In this document: in pieces, positions 39,366 through 42,469 of the stretch
Layout of the letters: each line of letters begins with the position of its first letter
How positions within the stretch are numbered: the stretch's first letter is position 1
DNA from: an uncultured Acidimicrobiales bacterium
Lineage (GTDB): Bacteria; Actinomycetota; Acidimicrobiia; Acidimicrobiales; SHLQ01
DNA: 42,469 nucleotides
Assembly (NCBI GenBank): GCA_938038785.1
Contig: CALHTB010000127.1
Coordinates: forward strand, 1-42,469
Reading direction: 5' to 3'
Program-made: the position numbers and the translations under genes
The notes under the pieces: generated by a model
The model's database searches: none
What the model saw: the letters and a program-made list of their open reading frames with translations, nothing else
Told to the model about the DNA's origin: nothing

Positions 39366-41957
39366 CTAACGACCTTTAGCTCGCCGGCCGAGTGGGTTGG
39401 CCGACTTGGTTGCGAGAGACGCCACGAGGGCGGTCCAGCCGGTCTGATGACTTGCACCGAGGCCACTGCCATCATCGCCGTGGAAATACTCATGGAACAA
39501 CAGCCGGTCGTGCCACGGGCCGCCTTGGGCGTAGAGCGGATGCTTGGGCGTAGCTGGTCGCTGCCCGCTTTCGTTGGGCTCGAATAGCGAGACGAGTCGG
39601 TCGGCAAGAGCGTCCGCCACCTCACCGATGGACTGTTGATTGCCGGACCCGGTGGGGAACTCGACGGTCAGCTCGCCGCCTGCCCAATAGTCAAAGCGCC
39701 GCAGCGACTCGATGAGCAGATAGTTCAGCGGGAACCACACCGGGCCGCGCCAGTTCGAATTGCCGCCAAACAACGAGCTCTTCGACTCGCCCGGCTCGTA
39801 GCCAACCTCGAAGGTTTGGCCGTCGACTGACAGCGAGAACGGCTTGCCCTCGTGCGCTTTCGACAAGCCGCGAAGGCCATGAGGAGAGAGGAACTCGTTC
39901 TCATCGAGGATGACCTGAAGCATGCGAACTAGACGCTCGGGGCTTACGAGCGAGAGCAGCAGGTCGCCCCGATCGTTCTCGCGCATGTGCAGTGTGCAGT
40001 CGGGCTTATTGTCACGGAACCAGGTGAGGTGGGTGGTGAATGAAGTGAGCCGAGCTTGGTTTGTCGCCGACACGATACGGGTGGCGAACAGCGGGATCAG
40101 GCCGACCATCGACCGGACGGCCAAAGGGATCTGCTTGCCGTCGATCCGGAGGGTGTCGTAGTAGAAGCCGTCGTCGTCGTTCCACAGGTTGTTGTCGTCC
40201 ATGGCGGTCGCGATGTACGCGAAGTGTTCGGCGAACTTCGTAGCGAGGTCCTCATATGCCGGGCTCTGTTCCGTTAGCCGAAGCGAGATGTCGAGCAGGT
40301 CGAGTGAGTACATGGCCATCCACGCCGTCGCGTCGGCTTGTTCGAGCTGACCTTTGCCAAGGCCAGCCGAGCGGTCGAACGGGCCGATGTTGTCGAGCCC
40401 GAGGAATCCGCCGTCAAACAGATTGTTGCCGTCGGTGTCGCGGCGATTTACCCACCACGTGAAGTTCAACATGAGCTTGTGCAGCATCCGCTCGAGGAAG
40501 TGCGTGTCCCAGCCGCCATCGAGTTCGAACACCCGAAGCGAGGCCCAAGCGTGCACCGGCGGGTTCACATCGCTGAAGCTCCACTCATAGGCGGGCAGCT
40601 GGCCGTTGGGATGCTGGTACCACTCTCGACCGAGCAGTTGCAGCTGCGTCTTTGCGAACGTGGGGTCCACGAGCGTAAACGGCAGGCAGTGAAACGCGGT
40701 GTCCCAGGCGGCGTACCACGGGTATTCCCACGTATCGGGCATCGCAATGACATCGGCGTTGTTGAGGTGACGCCATTCGGTGTTCCGGCCGGTGAGGCGA
40801 GATGCGGGAGGCGGGTTCGAGGCCGGGTCGCCCTCTAGCCATTGGTCAACATCGAAGTGATACCACTGCTTCGAGAACAACAGACCGGCGAGGGCTTGTC
40901 GAACGATCTGTCGGCGCTGCGGATCGATCGTGTCGGGCAAGAGCTCGGCGTAGAACTCATCAGCTTCGGCTTTACGAGCTGCGAAAATGTCGTCGGTGTT
41001 GTCGGCGTCTTGGGCGGTTGTGGCCAGGCGAACTCGAACGCTGACGCTCTCGCCCGGGTCCACCTCGTACTGATACCAAAGTGCTGCCTTGGTGCCGGTT
41101 CCGGCAGGGTTCACCGTGGGCAGCTGACCAACGACATGATCGTTGATGCCGTCCTTTGGCCATTGCGTCGATGGCTCTTGGCGATGCACCAACATTCGGT
41201 TGGTCTCGTTCTCACACGTCAACTGGGTGGCACCGGGCGAGCAGGTGAGCTCGAGCGTTCCCGTGTCTTGTTCAGCGAGGGATATCCCGCCGTGGTCAGC
41301 AGCGCTCAGCACGGGCTTGTCACCTTCGGCCCGGCCCCAACTCCAACGATTCCGAAACCAAATGGTTGGCAGGATGTGAATCGTGTCGCGTTCGGTCGAG
41401 CGGTTAGTGACCGTGATGTCAACGCACAGATCGTCGGGAGCGGCCTTGGCGTGGGTGACCTCGACATCCCACCATCCGCTGTCGAAGATTCCGGTGTCGG
41501 TGAGCTCGTACTCAGGCTCAAGCCGGTTGCGAGATTGGTTCGTCGCCCGCAGATCGGCATACGGAAATTCGAGACGCGGGTAGGCGTACGCCATCGCGCC
41601 ATAGGAATGGGTCGGGGTGGCGTCGAGGTACCACCACTCCTCTTTTGCATCTTCAGCGTGGTTGCCCTCGTTGCCGTTAAGGCCAAAGAGGCGTTCCTTC
41701 ACGTGCGGGTCTCGGCCATTCCAGAGTGAGACGGCGAAGCACCAGCGCTGATCATTGTCGGAGAACCCGAATAGGCCGTCCTCGTTCCAACGGAAAGCTC
41801 GGCTGCGCGCATTCTCGTAGGTAAACGCGTTCCACGCGTCACCATTCTCGCTGTAGTCCTCGCGCACCGTTCCCCAAGCACGCTCAGCTAGATAGGGACC
41901 CCACGAGATCCACGAGTTGTAGTCATCACTTAGGCGTTGCTGTTCAGCATTCGTCAC
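39366..41957 (-). CDS. GH63/MGH1-type glycoside hydrolase (glucosidase-like)
   Basis: The 863-residue protein has an N-terminal beta-sandwich region and a C-terminal (alpha/alpha)6 barrel of the mannosyl-oligosaccharide-glucosidase-like superfamily. Marks include WGPYLAERAWGTVREDYS at the start, YPWYAAWDTAFHCLPF with the likely general-acid Asp, GQLPAYEWSFSDVNPPVHAW, DGGFLGLDNIGPFDRS and FGGNSNWRGPVWFPLNYLL. Bacterial members cleave alpha-glucosides such as glucosylglycerate or trehalose-like compatible solutes; the substrate here is not defined. No signal peptide, so it should act inside the cell. The start is a GTG. An HNH-like gene precedes it 9 bp upstream. Confidence 0.88.
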   Translation of the reverse strand: MTNAEQQRLSDDYNSWISWGPYLAERAWGTVREDYSENGDAWNAFTYENARSRAFRWNEDGLFGFSDNDQRWCFAVSLWNGRDPHVKERLFGLNGNEGNHAEDAKEEWWYLDATPTHSYGAMAYAYPRLEFPYADLRATNQSRNRLEPEYELTDTGIFDSGWWDVEVTHAKAAPDDLCVDITVTNRSTERDTIHILPTIWFRNRWSWGRAEGDKPVLSAADHGGISLAEQDTGTLELTCSPGATQLTCENETNRMLVHRQEPSTQWPKDGINDHVVGQLPTVNPAGTGTKAALWYQYEVDPGESVSVRVRLATTAQDADNTDDIFAARKAEADEFYAELLPDTIDPQRRQIVRQALAGLLFSKQWYHFDVDQWLEGDPASNPPPASRLTGRNTEWRHLNNADVIAMPDTWEYPWYAAWDTAFHCLPFTLVDPTFAKTQLQLLGREWYQHPNGQLPAYEWSFSDVNPPVHAWASLRVFELDGGWDTHFLERMLHKLMLNFTWWVNRRDTDGNNLFDGGFLGLDNIGPFDRSAGLGKGQLEQADATAWMAMYSLDLLDISLRLTEQSPAYEDLATKFAEHFAYIATAMDDNNLWNDDDGFYYDTLRIDGKQIPLAVRSMVGLIPLFATRIVSATNQARLTSFTTHLTWFRDNKPDCTLHMRENDRGDLLLSLVSPERLVRMLQVILDENEFLSPHGLRGLSKAHEGKPFSLSVDGQTFEVGYEPGESKSSLFGGNSNWRGPVWFPLNYLLIESLRRFDYWAGGELTVEFPTGSGNQQSIGEVADALADRLVSLFEPNESGQRPATPKHPLYAQGGPWHDRLLFHEYFHGDDGSGLGASHQTGWTALVASLATKSANPLGRRAKGR

Positions 41958-41966
41958 GCCCGAAAA

Positions 41967-42469
41967 CTATTCGGCAGCGCCCTCGATGCGTTCGATGGTC
42001 GCAGGTGCAATGTCATCGATGACCATGGTTTGGAGGTCGGGGCCAGCCGAGGTGACGTCAGCGCAGGTCTCGAGCATTTCGGTGAGCGCTGCTTGTTCGG
42101 CGTTGGTAACGCTCATCTCCCAGCGATCCTTCACCGCAATCCAGTCGATCGCGTAGGCACACCACGAAGCTGGCGCGCTTGGCTTCCAAAGCGACGGGTC
42201 ATGACCGCGGGGGTTATGTCCACTGCCAGCGCTAGTGACCTCGAGCGAAGCGGGATGGCCGATGTCGGTGAGGTACGCCTGCCGTGTGGCCGCCGTCCAG
42301 TCGGCCCCGCCCGAAACGTATGCCACTGCGCTCGGGACATGCAAGGTCACGTCGGCATCGAGCGTTCGGGTGATCGTACTTCCGAGATAGCGGTCAACCC
42401 AGCGCCCACGATCGGGAACACACTCGAGTTGGTCAGCCCACTGGATTGGAGTGAGCGAACGGTCGACCA
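41967..42469 (-). CDS. DUF1524/HNH-like protein with altered catalytic motif, 5' end cut by window
   Basis: The frame is open to the window edge, so the start is outside (the in-frame GTG at 42350 is internal). The visible 167 residues align by eye with secreted actinobacterial HNH (DUF1524) proteins: VSGGADWTAATRQAYLTDIG, GHNPRGHDPSLWKPS, WCAYAIDWIAVKDRW and AALTEMLETC. In the family, DHVVPLAEA normally precedes the first motif; here the stretch reads VTLHVPSAVA, so the catalytic Asp-His pair seems lost while the later HN/DP part remains. It may be an inactive or re-purposed domain. It ends 9 bp before the GH63-type gene. Confidence 0.65.
   Translation of the reverse strand, partial: VDRSLTPIQWADQLECVPDRGRWVDRYLGSTITRTLDADVTLHVPSAVAYVSGGADWTAATRQAYLTDIGHPASLEVTSAGSGHNPRGHDPSLWKPSAPASWCAYAIDWIAVKDRWEMSVTNAEQAALTEMLETCADVTSAGPDLQTMVIDDIAPATIERIEGAAE

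Overview
The window reads as a chromosomal segment of a high-GC actinobacterium. The best guess is Acidimicrobiia, for example an Ilumatobacter-like aquatic heterotroph; this is inferred from gene content and not proven. Supporting signs are high-GC codon use with many GTG and TTG starts, and many start codons lying 6-7 nt behind a TANNNT -10 element, which is typical of actinobacterial leaderless mRNAs. Others are an F420-type beta-subunit protein, an actinobacterial-style FmdB/SAF pair, and frequent ATGA/GTGA/TTGA stop-start overlaps. No rRNA, tRNA, CRISPR array, prophage or intact insertion sequence was recognised.

Region 1 (1-3786, minus strand) holds two operons. The first is thiD, a DUF456 membrane protein and a cobalamin-binding-like protein cut by the window edge. 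The second is an HpcH/HpaI aldolase, a SAM methyltransferase and a CopC-like protein.

Region 2 (3921-14686) looks like a catabolic island for N-methylated amines or betaines. It has two dimethylglycine/sarcosine-dehydrogenase-like FAD-GcvT proteins and an enolase-superfamily protein resembling hydroxyproline-betaine epimerase or cis-3-hydroxyproline dehydratase. It also has an IclR regulator with its palindromic operators, a non-pyrrolysine MttB-family methyltransferase and an Amt ammonium channel. A VapBC-type toxin-antitoxin pair sits inside it. The logic would be: N-methyl groups go to corrinoid or folate carriers, the amine backbone is oxidised, and nitrogen is released as ammonium. The substrate cannot be read from the sequence.

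Region 3 (14872-19722) holds a small unknown membrane protein, a short GC-rich repeat array, a catalytically degenerate GGDEF-EAL protein divergent from an intact REC-GGDEF-EAL protein, a small coiled-coil protein and a stacked-hairpin 3' region.

Region 4 (19723-28136) holds a thioesterase/GHMP-kinase/Dabb operon, a candidate small RNA or attenuator, and molybdenum-cofactor genes (moaC, moaA, moeA). Between moaA and moeA lies an AbiEi-DUF559 gene bordered by repeats, possibly an inserted cassette. galU and plsY follow.

Region 5 (28210-42469) holds an FmdB zinc ribbon, a SAF/CpaB-like protein, a membrane-anchored HExxH peptidase, uppP, a PmbA/TldE-like protein, a membrane-anchored glutamate-synthase-like FMN protein, aroQ-aroK-FrhB-like, two extracytoplasmic proteins of unknown function, a GH63-type glycosidase and the edge of an HNH-like protein whose catalytic Asp-His appears lost.
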